A stretch of DNA of 64,000 bases from Caulifigura coniformis (GCF_007745175.1 NZ_CP036271.1:6659439-6723438); one strand, 5' to 3'. Counted from the first letter of the stretch, positions 17,260 to 27,390 are shown. The notes: a model not told the origin generated them from the letters alone. Numbers and translations are program-made.

Positions 17260-17724
17260 TCAATTCGCGATGAGCATTGTCGAGCGGGCAGTCAGGTTCC
17301 ACTTCGCTCCGAACAGGCGGGGAATCACCGTCGGCGCTTCCGATGAGAGCTCGACCTGGATCTTCTTCCCGGCACTGTTCGCTCCATCGAGCCACTGCAC
17401 CTTGATGCCGACGATGGAGGGGGTGAGTGTCGCCAGCAGCGGGCGAATGGCCGCCGCAATCGGGTGCGTGTCGGCGGCGGTTCCGGTCCATGTCGTCGGC
17501 TGCATCGCCGTTTTGCTGAACTCGCCGGCGACGATGACCCGGCGCGCTGCGCGGCAGGCGCATTCGGTCAGCATTGTCTGGCGCTGCACGGTCAGCGCGA
17601 CATCGAGCCCGGAGAACAGGATCAGGAACGCGACGGGCAGCACGATGGCGGCCTCTACCGCAGCGACGCCCCGTCGCCGGCGGGCTGTTCGACCGATTCG
17701 ATGTTGGCCAGGATTTACTGTCAT
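17260..17724 (-). CDS. TadE-like pseudopilin
   Basis: A 154-aa TadE-family protein. Basic residues RTARRRRG precede a prepilin-like segment VAAVEAAIVLPVAFLILFSGLDVALT with Glu five residues in, as expected for processing by a prepilin peptidase. The rest is an extracytoplasmic domain with a Cys pair (TECACRAARR). The start at 17724 overlaps the stop of the upstream tadE paralogue (ATGA), which indicates translational coupling. Confidence 0.85.
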   Translation of the reverse strand: MTVNPGQHRIGRTARRRRGVAAVEAAIVLPVAFLILFSGLDVALTVQRQTMLTECACRAARRVIVAGEFSKTAMQPTTWTGTAADTHPIAAAIRPLLATLTPSIVGIKVQWLDGANSAGKKIQVELSSEAPTVIPRLFGAKWNLTARSTMLIAN

Positions 17725-18173
17725 CGGATCTGCCGCACGGTGACCGAGTGACGGAGGTTGATGCGACTGCCGGGAGTGACCCAGAACAGGGTCCATCCGA
17801 CCGGATAGCTGGCTTCAATCGTGACGAGCGTGTGGAGGTCCGCTTCGACTTCTGTCGTGATGTCGACGGTGAGCAGAGCGGGATCGAAGCGGTTCAGGTT
17901 CGCGCTTTCGAGGAGGACCGCGTCGCGGAGCCTCAGCTTCCACCCGTTTGCCTCGTCCTCCGAGAACCGATTCGACATCGCGTAGTCGCCGCCGATCCGC
18001 ACGGCGTTCGAGAGCGTCATGTCGGCCTTGATGATCCGGCCCAGGTCGGCGATGCCGCCGATGACGGTGACCAGGATGGGCAGGACGAGGACGAGTTCCA
18101 TCGCGGCGGTGGCCTGCCGCGGTTCGGGCGGGGCGTCAGTCCCGGGAAGCCAGGCGCGGTTATTTGCGATCAT
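17721..18173 (-). CDS. TadE-like pseudopilin, second paralogue
   Basis: A 150-aa TadE-family protein. After a short Pro-rich N-terminus comes RQATAAMELVLVLPILVTVIGGIADLGRII, a prepilin-like hydrophobic segment with Glu near its start. The C-terminal half is a small extracytoplasmic domain. The start MIANNRAW overlaps the end of tadC by 14 bases. An N-terminal extension of 22 residues is open but would run further into tadC and is unlikely. Confidence 0.83.
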   Translation of the reverse strand: MIANNRAWLPGTDAPPEPRQATAAMELVLVLPILVTVIGGIADLGRIIKADMTLSNAVRIGGDYAMSNRFSEDEANGWKLRLRDAVLLESANLNRFDPALLTVDITTEVEADLHTLVTIEASYPVGWTLFWVTPGSRINLRHSVTVRQIR

Positions 18174-19086
18174 TGACCATCCCCGTCTTCGAGAACTGCT
18201 CGACGATCTGGATGGCGGCCGGACCGGCGAGCACCACAAAGATGATCGGGAAGAGCAGGATCAGCGTAGGAAGCAGGATCTTCACGGCGGCGATCTGGGC
18301 GGCTTCTTCGGCCCGCTGTTCGCGTTGTTCGCGGAGCGAATCGGCGAGGCTGCGAAGGGTGGTGGCGATGCGCGACCCGAATCGCCGGGCCTGGCTGCAG
18401 GCGTTCGCGAGAGTCCTGAGGATGTCGACGTCTGACCGCTCGGCAAAGTTGAGGAGGGCGCGGTCGGCGGTGGCGCCGAGTTCGATGTCGCGCTGCACGC
18501 GCGCCAGTTCGCTTCCGAGAACGGGATGCGCCACCTGAAGTTCATCGGTAATGCGCTGCAGGGCCCCTTCCAGGCTCATTCCGGCGTCGAGGCAGGCGAC
18601 CATGAGGTCGAGGAAGTCGGGCAAGGCGGACTGGAGCGACTGCTGGCGACGACGGGTGCGCAGTTTCAGGTAGTGGCCGGGCGCGAGGAAGCCGAGGCAT
18701 CCTCCGAGGAGCGCGCCGAGCAGGTCATCGAGGACGCGGGGCGGGAGTGACCGGGCGAACCAGATGCCAAGGAGGGCGCCGACGGCTCCCACGAGGAGTT
18801 GCATCGTGGAGAAAACCGAGACGGCCGCCGGGGCCTGGAATCCAGCATGCAACAGGCGATTCCGAAGGGTGCCGATCGACGCTTCGTTGCGCGGCCCCAG
18901 TTGGCGCAGGAGCCGGTGGAGGAAACCGTCGGACTTCGCGCGACGGTCGTCATTCGATGTCAGCGAGCGGATGCGGTTGTCGACCCTTCGGTCCGACTGG
19001 ACGAGAATCATCAACGCGGTGAAGACGGCTCCGAAGGCCGCCAGCCCCGTCCACACATGCGCATAATCCTGAAGGATGCCGGCCAT
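18160..19086 (-). CDS. tadC: TadC-like inner-membrane protein (T2SS GspF domain)
   Basis: A 308-aa membrane protein of the GspF/TadC family, part of the inner-membrane platform for Tad pilus assembly. It has an N-terminal membrane segment (LAAFGAVFTALMILVQ), a middle pair (VFSTMQLLVGAVGALLGIWFA and DLLGALLGGCLGFLAP) and a C-terminal one (ILLPTLILLFPIIFVVLAGPA). The cytoplasmic part shows the family pattern ALPDFLDLMVACLDAGMSLEGALQRI. Gene order after tadB supports the assignment. The start is ATG at 19086. Confidence 0.9.
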   Translation of the reverse strand: MAGILQDYAHVWTGLAAFGAVFTALMILVQSDRRVDNRIRSLTSNDDRRAKSDGFLHRLLRQLGPRNEASIGTLRNRLLHAGFQAPAAVSVFSTMQLLVGAVGALLGIWFARSLPPRVLDDLLGALLGGCLGFLAPGHYLKLRTRRRQQSLQSALPDFLDLMVACLDAGMSLEGALQRITDELQVAHPVLGSELARVQRDIELGATADRALLNFAERSDVDILRTLANACSQARRFGSRIATTLRSLADSLREQREQRAEEAAQIAAVKILLPTLILLFPIIFVVLAGPAAIQIVEQFSKTGMVNDRK

Positions 19087-19113
19087 CACGATCGTCGATC
19101 CGGGAGGAGGGGT

Positions 19114-20046
19114 TCAGAAGGGAATGCGGACGATGCGTCGAATCCAGAGCGCGGCGACGACCTGCGCCGCGACGAGGGCCTGCAGGATCCGCGGACGATC
19201 GAGCAGCGCCTGGAGATAGTCGCGCCGTGCGACGTACAGGCCGATGAAGGTGACGATCGGCAACGCGGACAGGACGATCGCCTGCATGCGTCCTTCGCCG
19301 GTCAGGGCCCGCATCTTCGCCTGGAAGGAGGCGCGTTTGCGGATCAGGCTGGCCATATTGGAAATGATCTCGAGCGGGTTGCCGCCGGTCTGGCGCTGAA
19401 CGATCAGCGCGATCGCCAGGATGCGGAGTTCCATCACCGGGACGCGACGACAGAGTTCCTGCAGCGTCTGCTCGAACGAGAGGCCCAGGTTGTGCTGTTC
19501 ACAGGCCTTGGCAAACTCCCGGGCCAGGGGCTGCCGGCCTTCCGTTCCGACGAGCTGGAGCGCCGCGCTCACGCTTTGTCCGGCCTGGACGGCCCGGACC
19601 ATGACATCGAACGCTTCCGGGAGAAGTTTCTGCAGCTGTCTGATCCGCCGCTGGCGTTTGAAGGCGACATAGATGACCGGAGCGACCACGCCTGCGAGGA
19701 AGGCGATGAACATCACCGTTCCGCGCGCGCGGAGCAACGTCAGCGGCAGACAGAACGCCCCACCGCACAGTCCGCAGATGGCGACCAGCTGCGCGAGCGT
19801 GATCGGAACGGCCGACTGTTCGAGAAACTGGCGTGCCTCCAGGAGGAGTCGGTGCTTTCCCGATTCGACGAACTGCAGGTCGCGGAAGAGCTTCGAGTTC
19901 TGGGCGGAGTCGCCCGCTCCATCGCGCCGCAGCTGATTGATCCGGCGGTCGACGCGACGGGCGTGCCCCCCGAAGATCTCACTGATGAGCAGTGCGGTCG
20001 CCCCGACCGCCAGCGACACGCTGCTGAGGACGAACATGCCAGTCAT
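19114..20046 (-). CDS. tadB: TadB-like inner-membrane protein (T2SS GspF domain)
   Basis: A 310-aa GspF-family protein, the partner of TadC. Membrane segments are at the N-terminus, at [18 protein letters not shown] and [19 protein letters not shown], and at the C-terminus. The family pattern [26 protein letters not shown] and [27 protein letters not shown] is clear. Its ATG overlaps the tadA stop (ATGA). Confidence 0.92.
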   Translation of the reverse strand: MTGMFVLSSVSLAVGATALLISEIFGGHARRVDRRINQLRRDGAGDSAQNSKLFRDLQFVESGKHRLLLEARQFLEQSAVPITLAQLVAICGLCGGAFCLPLTLLRARGTVMFIAFLAGVVAPVIYVAFKRQRRIRQLQKLLPEAFDVMVRAVQAGQSVSAALQLVGTEGRQPLAREFAKACEQHNLGLSFEQTLQELCRRVPVMELRILAIALIVQRQTGGNPLEIISNMASLIRKRASFQAKMRALTGEGRMQAIVLSALPIVTFIGLYVARRDYLQALLDRPRILQALVAAQVVAALWIRRIVRIPF

Positions 20047-21440
20047 GTCGGATTCCTCCGGGGCGTCACGGGAGCGACGGTGTCCGCTCGTTCGGGAATC
20101 AGCTGACGACGTTCGAACAACGATGGAGGGAGGATGATGCCCGCTTCGCGCAGGACTTCGAGGCACTGGGGGCGAATCCCGGTCGCCATGAACCTTCCCA
20201 TCTGGCGATGCTCCTGGTCGAGGCCTGTCTTCTCGAACGTGAAGAGGTCGTGCATCTGGACCTGTTCGCCGACGAGTCCGGTGACTTCCGAAATCTGCGT
20301 AACGCGTCTCTGCCCACCGGCGAGACGCTCGCAGTGGACGACGATCGTGACGGCGCTTGCGATCAGTTCGCGGATGAACCAGATCGGAAGTTCGAAGCTC
20401 GCCATGCCGACGAGCATTTCGAGGCGCCGGATGGCGTGGCGCGTCCCGTTGGCGTGGATCGTCGTCAGGCTTCCGGCGTGACCGGTAGTCATTGCCTGGA
20501 GCATGTCGAAGGCTTCGTCGCCGCGGCATTCGCCGACGATGATGCGGTCGGGCCGCATCCGGAGGGCATTGCGAAGCAGGTCGCGTGAGCGGACTTCGCC
20601 CTGGCCTTCGAGGTTTGCGGGGCGAGTTTCCATGCGGGCCACGTGGGGCTGCTGGAGCTGCAACTCGGCCGCGTCCTCGATGGTGGCGAGGCGTTCGTTC
20701 TCCGAGATGTATCCGGAGAGCATGTTGAGGAGTGTGGACTTGCCGCTTCCCGTGCCCCCGGAGACGACCATATTCAGTCGGCCCTGAACGCAGGCGGCAA
20801 GGAACTCGATCATCTCCCGACAGATCGAGCCGCGCGAGATGAGGTCGGCCGCGATCAACGGCTTGGCGGCGAAACGCCGGATGGAGACGAGTGCGCCATC
20901 GAGGGCCAGAGGCCGGATGACGGCGTTGACGCGGCTGCCGTCGGCGAGCCGAGCGTCGACCATCGGATTGGCTTCGTCGAGTCGCCGGCCGATCTTGCTG
21001 GCGATGCGCTGGACGATTTCGACGAGATGGTCTTCGTCGTGGAAGGCGACGTTGGTCCGCTCCAGCCGGCCGCGACGCTCGACGTACACGACCTTGGGGC
21101 CGTTGATCAGGATGTCGGAGATGGTCGGGTCGCGGAGCAGCGGTTCGATCGGTCCGAGGCCGAGGGTTTCGTCGATGACTTCATTGATGAGCCGCTCGCG
21201 CTCGCCTTCGTTGAGAAGGTCTGCCCGATAGCGACAGAGGTCCTCGATTCCCCGTCGAAGTTCGCGGCGCAGTTCGTGATCCTTGAGCGCCGTGGCTGAT
21301 CCGGTGTCGAGGGCCGCGATCAGATGGCGGTGCACGTCCTGCTTGATTCGCAGGAACCTCTGTTCGCGCGACTCCTTGCGCGCCGCTCCGGCCTGGAGCG
21401 GCGTTGGTTTGGAGTCGGAATTGAACATCGAACCGATCAT
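20043..21440 (-). CDS. tadA: TadA/CpaF pilus-assembly ATPase
   Basis: A 465-aa secretion ATPase of the TadA/CpaF family that powers Tad pilus extrusion from the cytoplasmic side. Visible features: the N-terminal all-alpha region with [19 protein letters not shown], Walker [10 protein letters not shown] (228-236), an Asp-box ([12 protein letters not shown]), Walker B ([16 protein letters not shown]) and the His box ([12 protein letters not shown]). All catalytic motifs are intact. It overlaps cpaE upstream and tadB downstream by ATGA, so the operon is tightly coupled. Confidence 0.96.
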   Translation of the reverse strand: MIGSMFNSDSKPTPLQAGAARKESREQRFLRIKQDVHRHLIAALDTGSATALKDHELRRELRRGIEDLCRYRADLLNEGERERLINEVIDETLGLGPIEPLLRDPTISDILINGPKVVYVERRGRLERTNVAFHDEDHLVEIVQRIASKIGRRLDEANPMVDARLADGSRVNAVIRPLALDGALVSIRRFAAKPLIAADLISRGSICREMIEFLAACVQGRLNMVVSGGTGSGKSTLLNMLSGYISENERLATIEDAAELQLQQPHVARMETRPANLEGQGEVRSRDLLRNALRMRPDRIIVGECRGDEAFDMLQAMTTGHAGSLTTIHANGTRHAIRRLEMLVGMASFELPIWFIRELIASAVTIVVHCERLAGGQRRVTQISEVTGLVGEQVQMHDLFTFEKTGLDQEHRQMGRFMATGIRPQCLEVLREAGIILPPSLFERRQLIPERADTVAPVTPRRNPT

Positions 21441-22672
21441 GTCGAGGCGACGGCGATGCTACGGAGGATCTTCGCGAAGGAGTTCTTTCCAGGTTCGGAC
21501 TTCGGCTTTCCGTCAGGTGGGGTCGGAGAAGGCATGATGCGTTCGGCGAGCTGGTTGATCTGTTCGGCCAGCTTCGACGCGGGGGCTTCCGTCAGGACGG
21601 GGACGCCGCAGTTGAGGCTGACGTTGGCGTTGAGCGGATCGTCGACAAGGCAGACGTCGACAGGACGGCGGAGGAAGGAGTCTGTCTTGAAAGCCGGGAT
21701 TTCTCCGGGCTGCCCGGCGCGATTGGCGGCGACGATGATCCGCTGGGAATCGATCTGCTGTTCCTGCCATTCATCGAGCACGCGCCGCGCACTGCACAGC
21801 GACGCGAAGTCGAGCCGGACCAGCAGGACGACGGTGTCCGAGAGCTGGGCGAGCCGGAACCGGCGCGCGCTGCGGCAGTCGGCGTCGATCACCCAGCAGG
21901 GGCGGGCGGGCCGGGCCAGCTTCATCAGGCGGTTGACGTCTTCGGTCGGACAGTCGGCCAGTTCGTCGGGCGAGAGTCCTCCCGCCAGCACGGACACTCC
22001 GCTGGTATGGCTGGGAAGCGATTCGGCGACGACCTTCGCATCGAGGGAGTCGATGCTCCTGAGCAGGTCGCCGAGCGTGTACCTTGGCTTGAAGTCGAAA
22101 TGATCGCCGACTTCTCCATGTTCGGAGGCGAGGTCGACGAGGCCACAGCTCTTCAGGCGCTGGGCAAAGGAGAGTGCGAGGTTCGATGCGATCATCGTGC
22201 AACCGGTGCCGCCGGATGCGGAGGTGATCGTGATGATGCGATTCACCGTCTGCGCCTGGTGTCTCACCGCCTCGATGCGGATGAGAACATCGGCGAGCTG
22301 GGATTCCAGGTCAGACGATTCGTCGATGTAGTCGTCGGCGCCGGCGTGCAGTGCTTCGAGGATCGCCCGGGGCTCATGGGGCACTCCGACGCAGACGATG
22401 CGGCAGTAGTTGGACGACCGCAGCTGACGGATCAGCGGGACGACTTCGCTGGGGTTGTCGGGCAGGACGACAAACATCACCTCAACCGAATCAATCCCGC
22501 TGAGTCGCTGCGCCTGGGCAATCGGGAGGACACTCGTCAGCGGGCAGTCCCTTCCCTGTGCCAGAAGGACACGCCGGAGATGCGTGGCCGCGACGGGTCT
22601 GTCGCTCAGGATCAATGCTGCCATGCGCGCCGCTATCCATGGAGGAAACATCTGCGAATGGGGCGCGTCCAT
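21437..22672 (-). CDS. CpaE/TadZ-like protein with atypical Walker A
   Basis: A 411-aa MinD/ParA-type protein that in Tad systems places the pilus machine in the cell. Residues about 17-140 resemble a receiver domain without a clear phospho site, as in CpaE. The P-loop reads SGGTGCT (153-159) where KGGxGKT is normal: both signature lysines are lost, so ATP hydrolysis is doubtful. TadZ proteins are known for atypical Walker A motifs, but this is an extreme case. It is the first gene of the leftward Tad operon. The start at 22672 is uncertain; 22624 is an alternative. A GGGG/CCCC hairpin sits right before the start codon. Confidence 0.86.
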   Translation of the reverse strand: MDAPHSQMFPPWIAARMAALILSDRPVAATHLRRVLLAQGRDCPLTSVLPIAQAQRLSGIDSVEVMFVVLPDNPSEVVPLIRQLRSSNYCRIVCVGVPHEPRAILEALHAGADDYIDESSDLESQLADVLIRIEAVRHQAQTVNRIITITSASGGTGCTMIASNLALSFAQRLKSCGLVDLASEHGEVGDHFDFKPRYTLGDLLRSIDSLDAKVVAESLPSHTSGVSVLAGGLSPDELADCPTEDVNRLMKLARPARPCWVIDADCRSARRFRLAQLSDTVVLLVRLDFASLCSARRVLDEWQEQQIDSQRIIVAANRAGQPGEIPAFKTDSFLRRPVDVCLVDDPLNANVSLNCGVPVLTEAPASKLAEQINQLAERIMPSPTPPDGKPKSEPGKNSFAKILRSIAVAST

Positions 22673-22756
22673 GCATGAGGGGAAAGCCCCCCATTCACCT
22701 AAACGTAACTCCTGACGGAAACGGTGAAGGCGTAGAGTCGGGCAACAGGCCCGAAT

Positions 22757-22771
22757 TGCGACAATGTCGCA
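22757..22771. promoter_or_regulatory. Palindrome TGCGACA-A-TGTCGCA in divergent region
   Basis: A perfect 7+1+7 inverted repeat lies between the divergent Tad operon and hybrid kinase gene. TTGCGACAA occurs at 22756-22764 and again at 22831-22839, exactly 75 bases apart, about seven helical turns. This looks like a paired operator for a dimeric regulator controlling one or both directions. The rest of the 315-bp gap holds no gene. Confidence 0.5.
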
Positions 22772-22987
22772 TTCCGCGTCGCAGTTGAGGTCCGGTTGCG
22801 CATGCGCGTCGGGGTTTTCCCCAATGAATGTTGCGACAAATCAACACGTTGCGGCGAGCTTTGTTGCGTTTCTTCCGCAGTCGGCCGGGCACCAGAAAGC
22901 CAGACGGCCCGAGCGCAGACATCGAAACCAAAGCAGTCCTCCCCCGGAGACGCGACCTACGTTTCCTGAGGAGTGCACTGGGCCCTG

Positions 22988-25426
22988 ATGAGCGTGGTCA
23001 TGTCGCCTGTCGAGTTCGCCGATCCCGGCGTCCGCCATATCGAACTCACGATCGAGCGGCTGGAGCGAAGTCTCCTGGGCGCGGCGGTTGCCGCCAGCGA
23101 TCCGCGCGCATTCGCGGAAGTCGCCGCTGCCCTGCTCTTCAAGAGTCTTCCCGTGGAAGGGGTCGGCGTCTGGATCACGACATCAGCGGAACAGGACGCC
23201 GAGCCTGTCGCGTTCTTTGGCAATGGTCGCGACCTGGAGCGCTGCCCTGCCTCGCTGCAGGAAGCGGCCGGGCGACCTCGCCCCGACGACACCGTGAGGG
23301 GCCTGCCCGAGGCGGGCGTCTCCCGGGCCAGCTTTTCCGTTCCTGACATCGGGCAGGTCACGTTTCTCGTTTCCATTCCGCATGAGGAGGTGTGGAGCCT
23401 GTTCTCCGAAGGCTGGCTCGAGAAGGCCATCGCTCCAGCCATCCAGATTCTCGCTGCGCACATCGAAGCGCGCGAATCGTCGGCTGTCTCGTCGTTGCTG
23501 GTCCGCGAGTCGGTCGATTCGCTCATCGGTCTCAACGAAGCGGGTGAATGCACCCTGTGGAGCCCGGCCGCGGAGGCCCTGTTCGGCTGGCCTGAGCCGG
23601 ATGTGATCCATGTTCCGCTCCGGATCGTTCCCCGCTCCCACGCGGCCACGTGGGAGCAGAGCGTTAACGCGGCGCGGGCCTCAGGACGTCCACTGACTGT
23701 TCGACTGACGGGCCAGAGGTGGGACGGCACGCTTGTCCCTGTGGAAGCACGGATCGTGCCGTTGCTTGGCGACATCCGGTCGCTTCCCCACGTGTTGCTC
23801 GTGCTGCGCGACATGACTCTGGCTGCCGAAACAGGCGAATGGCGAAAGCTTGTAGCATCGGCCTCACAGGCGTTGCACGCCGCCACGGGAGAGATCCCGT
23901 CCATCGGCAACTGCCTGGCGCCGTTGATCTCGTCAGGCCGGTTTCGTCGCGCGGCGCTGTGGCATATGAGCGCCGATGGGCAAGGCTGGACGCTGCACAC
24001 GAGCGAGCCGGCTGCCGCGCGGACAGCGGGGGGACTTCCGGACAACCTGATCGCAAAGGCCGTTGCGGGGAAGCTGGTCGATCTCGTTGGTCCAGTCGAG
24101 ATGCCCGTGCCTTCGCAGGGACGGGTGTTGCGCAGGCCGACCGGCTCGCTCGTCGGCGTCCCTCTTCCTGATCGCCAGTCGCTGCTGGTGCTGGAACAGG
24201 CCGGCTACGAGGAGCCCGGCGAGGCGGCGCGCGAGGCGCTTCGCACCATTGCTTCGATCGTGGGAAGCGCGCTGGACCGGGAGCGATTGACCCGCGAGCT
24301 GGAACAGATGCGGGAGCGCGTGACACAGGCAGCGAAGCTGGAATCGCTGGGACTTCTGGCGACGACCGTCGCGCACGACCTCAACAACATCCTGACCGTC
24401 GTGTTCGGCTATGCGGACCTGGCGCGGCATTCGAACTCGCCGCAGGATTCGATCGGTGAAATCGAGAAGGCAGCGGAGAAGGCGGCAGCGTTGAGCCGCC
24501 AGCTTCTGCGTTCGGGACGAACGACGCGCAACGAGACGGTGGTGTTCGACGTGGCCACGGCGGTCGCGGAGCTGGAGCCTTTGATCCGGAGCCTCACGGG
24601 TTCGAAGATCACCCTCAAGATCGACGCCGCGGTTCGCGGGCTGTGTGTGCGCATGCCGCGCACGGACTTCGACCAGCTGGTGTTGAACCTCGTCGCCAAT
24701 GCGCGGGACGCGATGCCGGCCGGCGGACTTCTCGGAATTCGCCTGGCCGCGGTCGAACCGGTGCTGCGGGATCTCGAACGGAATCCGCGGCTGCGGTCGG
24801 GCTCCTGCGTCCAGCTGCGCGTCATCGACAACGGCGCCGGCATGACGGCGGAAGTCTGCTCGCGGATGTTCGATTCCTTTTTCACAACCAAGGAGGCCGG
24901 GAAAGGGACGGGCGTCGGGCTGGCGACGGTCAGGCAGGTTGTCGACCGGGCGGCGGGAGGGATCAGCGTGGAGAGCAGGCCGAGCGTCGGCACGGCGATG
25001 ACAGTGCTCCTTCCACGCGTGATGTCCGCGGTCTGTCCGCGAACGGTCGATGCGCGGCCGGAAGTTCTTCCCTCGGGAACCGAATCGGTGCTGATCGTGG
25101 AGGAGGAGCCCCGCCTTCGCGATCTGCTGGCGCGAATCCTCGAATTGAGGGGATACAAGGTTCGCTCGCTGGCGCAGCTGCCGGTGGAGCCCCTGCCAGA
25201 GCTGGCCGGGGCCGAGCTCGTCATTGCCGATCGCTCAACGATTGAAGCAGCGCCGCAGAAGTGCCCGCGGAAAGGGACGGACCGCTGCGCCGCGCTGGCG
25301 CTGGTGGAAGCCGACTGCGACAGCGCGATGCCGGCGACGGCATTCGCCGTCTGCCGGATGTTGCCCAGGCCGTTCACCAGCCACCAGGTGGCGATCGCCG
25401 TTCGCGAAGCCCTCGATGCCCGCTGA
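22988..25426 (+). CDS. Hybrid sensor histidine kinase (GAF-PAS-GAF-HK-REC)
   Basis: An 812-aa cytoplasmic sensor kinase with no membrane segment. Residues about 25-160 look GAF-like, about 175-280 are PAS, and about 295-430 are a second GAF-like region. The dimerisation domain has the phospho-acceptor His463 in TVAHDLNNILTVVFGYADL. The ATPase domain has N (LVLNLVANARDAM), G1 (VIDNGAGM), F (FDSFFTTKE) and G2 (GTGVGLATV) boxes. The C-terminal receiver-like domain keeps an Asp (LVIADRS) but has Arg where Lys is usual (MLPRPF). It is divergent from the Tad operon. A GTG start at 22973 is possible but overlaps the AGGAG site. Confidence 0.92.
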   Translation: MSVVMSPVEFADPGVRHIELTIERLERSLLGAAVAASDPRAFAEVAAALLFKSLPVEGVGVWITTSAEQDAEPVAFFGNGRDLERCPASLQEAAGRPRPDDTVRGLPEAGVSRASFSVPDIGQVTFLVSIPHEEVWSLFSEGWLEKAIAPAIQILAAHIEARESSAVSSLLVRESVDSLIGLNEAGECTLWSPAAEALFGWPEPDVIHVPLRIVPRSHAATWEQSVNAARASGRPLTVRLTGQRWDGTLVPVEARIVPLLGDIRSLPHVLLVLRDMTLAAETGEWRKLVASASQALHAATGEIPSIGNCLAPLISSGRFRRAALWHMSADGQGWTLHTSEPAAARTAGGLPDNLIAKAVAGKLVDLVGPVEMPVPSQGRVLRRPTGSLVGVPLPDRQSLLVLEQAGYEEPGEAAREALRTIASIVGSALDRERLTRELEQMRERVTQAAKLESLGLLATTVAHDLNNILTVVFGYADLARHSNSPQDSIGEIEKAAEKAAALSRQLLRSGRTTRNETVVFDVATAVAELEPLIRSLTGSKITLKIDAAVRGLCVRMPRTDFDQLVLNLVANARDAMPAGGLLGIRLAAVEPVLRDLERNPRLRSGSCVQLRVIDNGAGMTAEVCSRMFDSFFTTKEAGKGTGVGLATVRQVVDRAAGGISVESRPSVGTAMTVLLPRVMSAVCPRTVDARPEVLPSGTESVLIVEEEPRLRDLLARILELRGYKVRSLAQLPVEPLPELAGAELVIADRSTIEAAPQKCPRKGTDRCAALALVEADCDSAMPATAFAVCRMLPRPFTSHQVAIAVREALDAR

Positions 25427-25443
25427 CCTTCTCGCCCAGGCCT

Positions 25444-25776
25444 CTATGAGCCGACGCTGTCGAACAGACTGGACGGGCAGACGGGCCAGGGACCGCTCGC
25501 GTGACTGTGGAGGCGAGCTTCAATCCGCATCTGCGATTCTACGGCGAGCAGTCGCCGTTCGTGTGCCTTTCTTGCAACACAGAGCCCGTAAGCCGTCAGT
25601 CCGAGGGCTCCACACAGGCCGGCCAGGATCCCGAGATCGCGCGGGAGTCCGCTTCCGATGCCCATCGAAAGACAGGTGATCGAAAGGATTGCAATCGAAA
25701 ACTCCGACAGCAGTGGGGGGCCAGCTTCTCCCTGTTTTCCCGCCGCCAACGAGTGCTCCGCCAGTCGTGACTGCAT
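25444..25776 (-). CDS. Small predicted membrane protein
   Basis: A 110-aa protein starting MQSRLAEHSLAAGKQGE, with a GAGGGAAG site eight bases upstream. Two hydrophobic segments (FSIAILSITCLSMGIGSGL and LGILAGLCGALGLTAYGLCVA) suggest a membrane hairpin, followed by a basic cytoplasmic-type segment. I do not recognise a family. It lies tail-to-tail with the histidine kinase, 17 bases away. Confidence 0.5.
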   Translation of the reverse strand: MQSRLAEHSLAAGKQGEAGPPLLSEFSIAILSITCLSMGIGSGLPRDLGILAGLCGALGLTAYGLCVARKAHERRLLAVESQMRIEARLHSHASGPWPVCPSSLFDSVGS

Positions 25777-26112
25777 TCTGCGACTTCCCTCGCATTCCAA
25801 ATCCGTCAAAACGCCACAAGGCCCTACAAGCCTCACCATCTACAAATATGCAACACGCGGTGCAGTCGGGCGGAAGCTTTTCAGAAAACGGGGGCCGTGT
25901 CAGGACTTTCCCTCACAGAGCGTTTTTTGCCATCCCGGTGGTACAGGGTGACCTAGGTTTCAGTGCGTGACCCCTCAAGCGCTGCGCGCAGCGGTCGCGC
26001 ATCAGCCCTGCCGTTGTCGTCCGTCCCGGTTCAAAGACGCAGAGTTGTCCGCGGAAATACGAAGAGGAAGCGAGGAAAGCAGCGGACGCTTTGTGCAAAC
26101 GAGGAGCGGCCC
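25777..26112. other. 336-bp divergent intergenic region
   Basis: Separates the small membrane protein and the HD-GYP regulator. It contains an A/C-rich stretch with lower GC than its surroundings (about 25790-25860), a plausible site for promoters in both directions. No defined boxes, repeats or genes were found. Confidence 0.4.
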
Positions 26113-27390
26113 ATGTCCGCACGCGACAGGTTCAAGCCGAATCATCCAGCTGTCAGCCGTCATCTCCCGCGGTGGGACGATCGGCCGCTGACTTCGCAGA
26201 CACCGGCCGGCACGAGCGACGACCCCCGGCCCGTTGTCGTCCTCGTGGACGACGACCGCTCATTTCTGACGATGGTCAGATCCACTCTCGAGCCGTACCA
26301 GGAATCGTGGCGTCTCTCAGTCCACTCCGATCCTGAAGAGGCATGGAAGCTGATTTTCAACAGCCATGTCGACGCGGTGATCAGCGACCTGTCGATGCCC
26401 AGGCTTTCCGGCTTCGATCTCCTCCGACGCATTCGCGAAACGGCCGAGACGCATGACATCCCGGTCACGATTCTGACCGGGACCGCAGACGGCGACGTCA
26501 AGCACGATGCCCTCGACCTGGGCGCCACCGACCTGCTGGCCAAGCCATTTCATACGGCAGAACTCCTGGCCCGGCTCCGCAGCATGCTGCGGCTGAAGGA
26601 AATGCAGGACGCGGCGAAGCGGCGCAGCGAGCAGCTCGAGGAACTGGTCGCCAGCCGTGAGAAGGAACTCAACCAGTCGCGACGGGAAGTGATCTGGAAG
26701 CTCGCCAAGGCCGCAGAATTTCGTGATGAGAAGACGGGGGACCATGTCGTCCGTGTCGCACGGATGAGCGCGAGAATCGCGCGGGAACTGGGACTGATGC
26801 CGCAGAGAGTGGATGCCATCGAAATGGCGGCCCCGCTGCACGATATCGGAAAGATCGGCATTCCCGATTCCATCCTGCTGAAGCCGGGAAGCCTGACGCC
26901 GGACGAGCGCGAGATCATGCGCCGGCATTGCGACATCGGCTACCGCATCCTGAGTGAATCGGGGCAAGCGGAGACCCGTCCGCAGTTTTTCCTGCCATTT
27001 TCCCGGGCGCTTGCAGGCGACGACGTGATGAAGACGGCGCAGGAGATCGCTCTTGCGCACCACGAATGGTGGGACGGAACAGGCTATCCCCGCGGCCTGG
27101 CCGGAGCAGAGATTCCACTGTCCGCGCGGATTGTGGCTGTGGCCGACGTGTACGACGCGCTTCGGTCCGTTCGTCCGTACAAAGGAGCGATTTCGCCGGA
27201 TGACGCCCTGCACGAAATCCGCTGGCGCCGGGGTCGACAATTTGATCCGCAGGTGGTTGACGCGTTCCTGCGGTGCCACGAGCTGCTGGCCCGGGAGCAT
27301 GCGGCGAGCTGGGCGTGCGACGTCGCGCTCAGTGGAATCGAAGCGTCAGCGCACGAGCGCGAGGCGCTCGACGTCGTTCACTCATTCTGA
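26113..27390 (+). CDS. HD-GYP response regulator (c-di-GMP phosphodiesterase)
   Basis: A 425-aa two-domain protein. The receiver (about 40-155) has VDDD, acceptor Asp92 in VISDLSMPRLSG and Lys144 in LLAKPF, so it should accept phosphate. A coiled linker (MQDAAKRRSEQLEELVASREKE) leads to an HD-GYP domain with all hallmark residues: HDIGKIGIPD (HD at 243-244), the spaced His residues, and HHEWWDGTGYP. HD-GYP domains hydrolyse cyclic di-GMP. The start MSARDR has GAGGAG upstream. The hybrid kinase 0.7 kb upstream on the same strand is a likely partner. Confidence 0.94.
   Translation: MSARDRFKPNHPAVSRHLPRWDDRPLTSQTPAGTSDDPRPVVVLVDDDRSFLTMVRSTLEPYQESWRLSVHSDPEEAWKLIFNSHVDAVISDLSMPRLSGFDLLRRIRETAETHDIPVTILTGTADGDVKHDALDLGATDLLAKPFHTAELLARLRSMLRLKEMQDAAKRRSEQLEELVASREKELNQSRREVIWKLAKAAEFRDEKTGDHVVRVARMSARIARELGLMPQRVDAIEMAAPLHDIGKIGIPDSILLKPGSLTPDEREIMRRHCDIGYRILSESGQAETRPQFFLPFSRALAGDDVMKTAQEIALAHHEWWDGTGYPRGLAGAEIPLSARIVAVADVYDALRSVRPYKGAISPDDALHEIRWRRGRQFDPQVVDAFLRCHELLAREHAASWACDVALSGIEASAHEREALDVVHSF

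Noticed and set aside
18799-20106. 435-aa open frame opposite tadC/tadB
   Set aside because: Composition of an antisense frame; conflicts with the coupled Tad genes.
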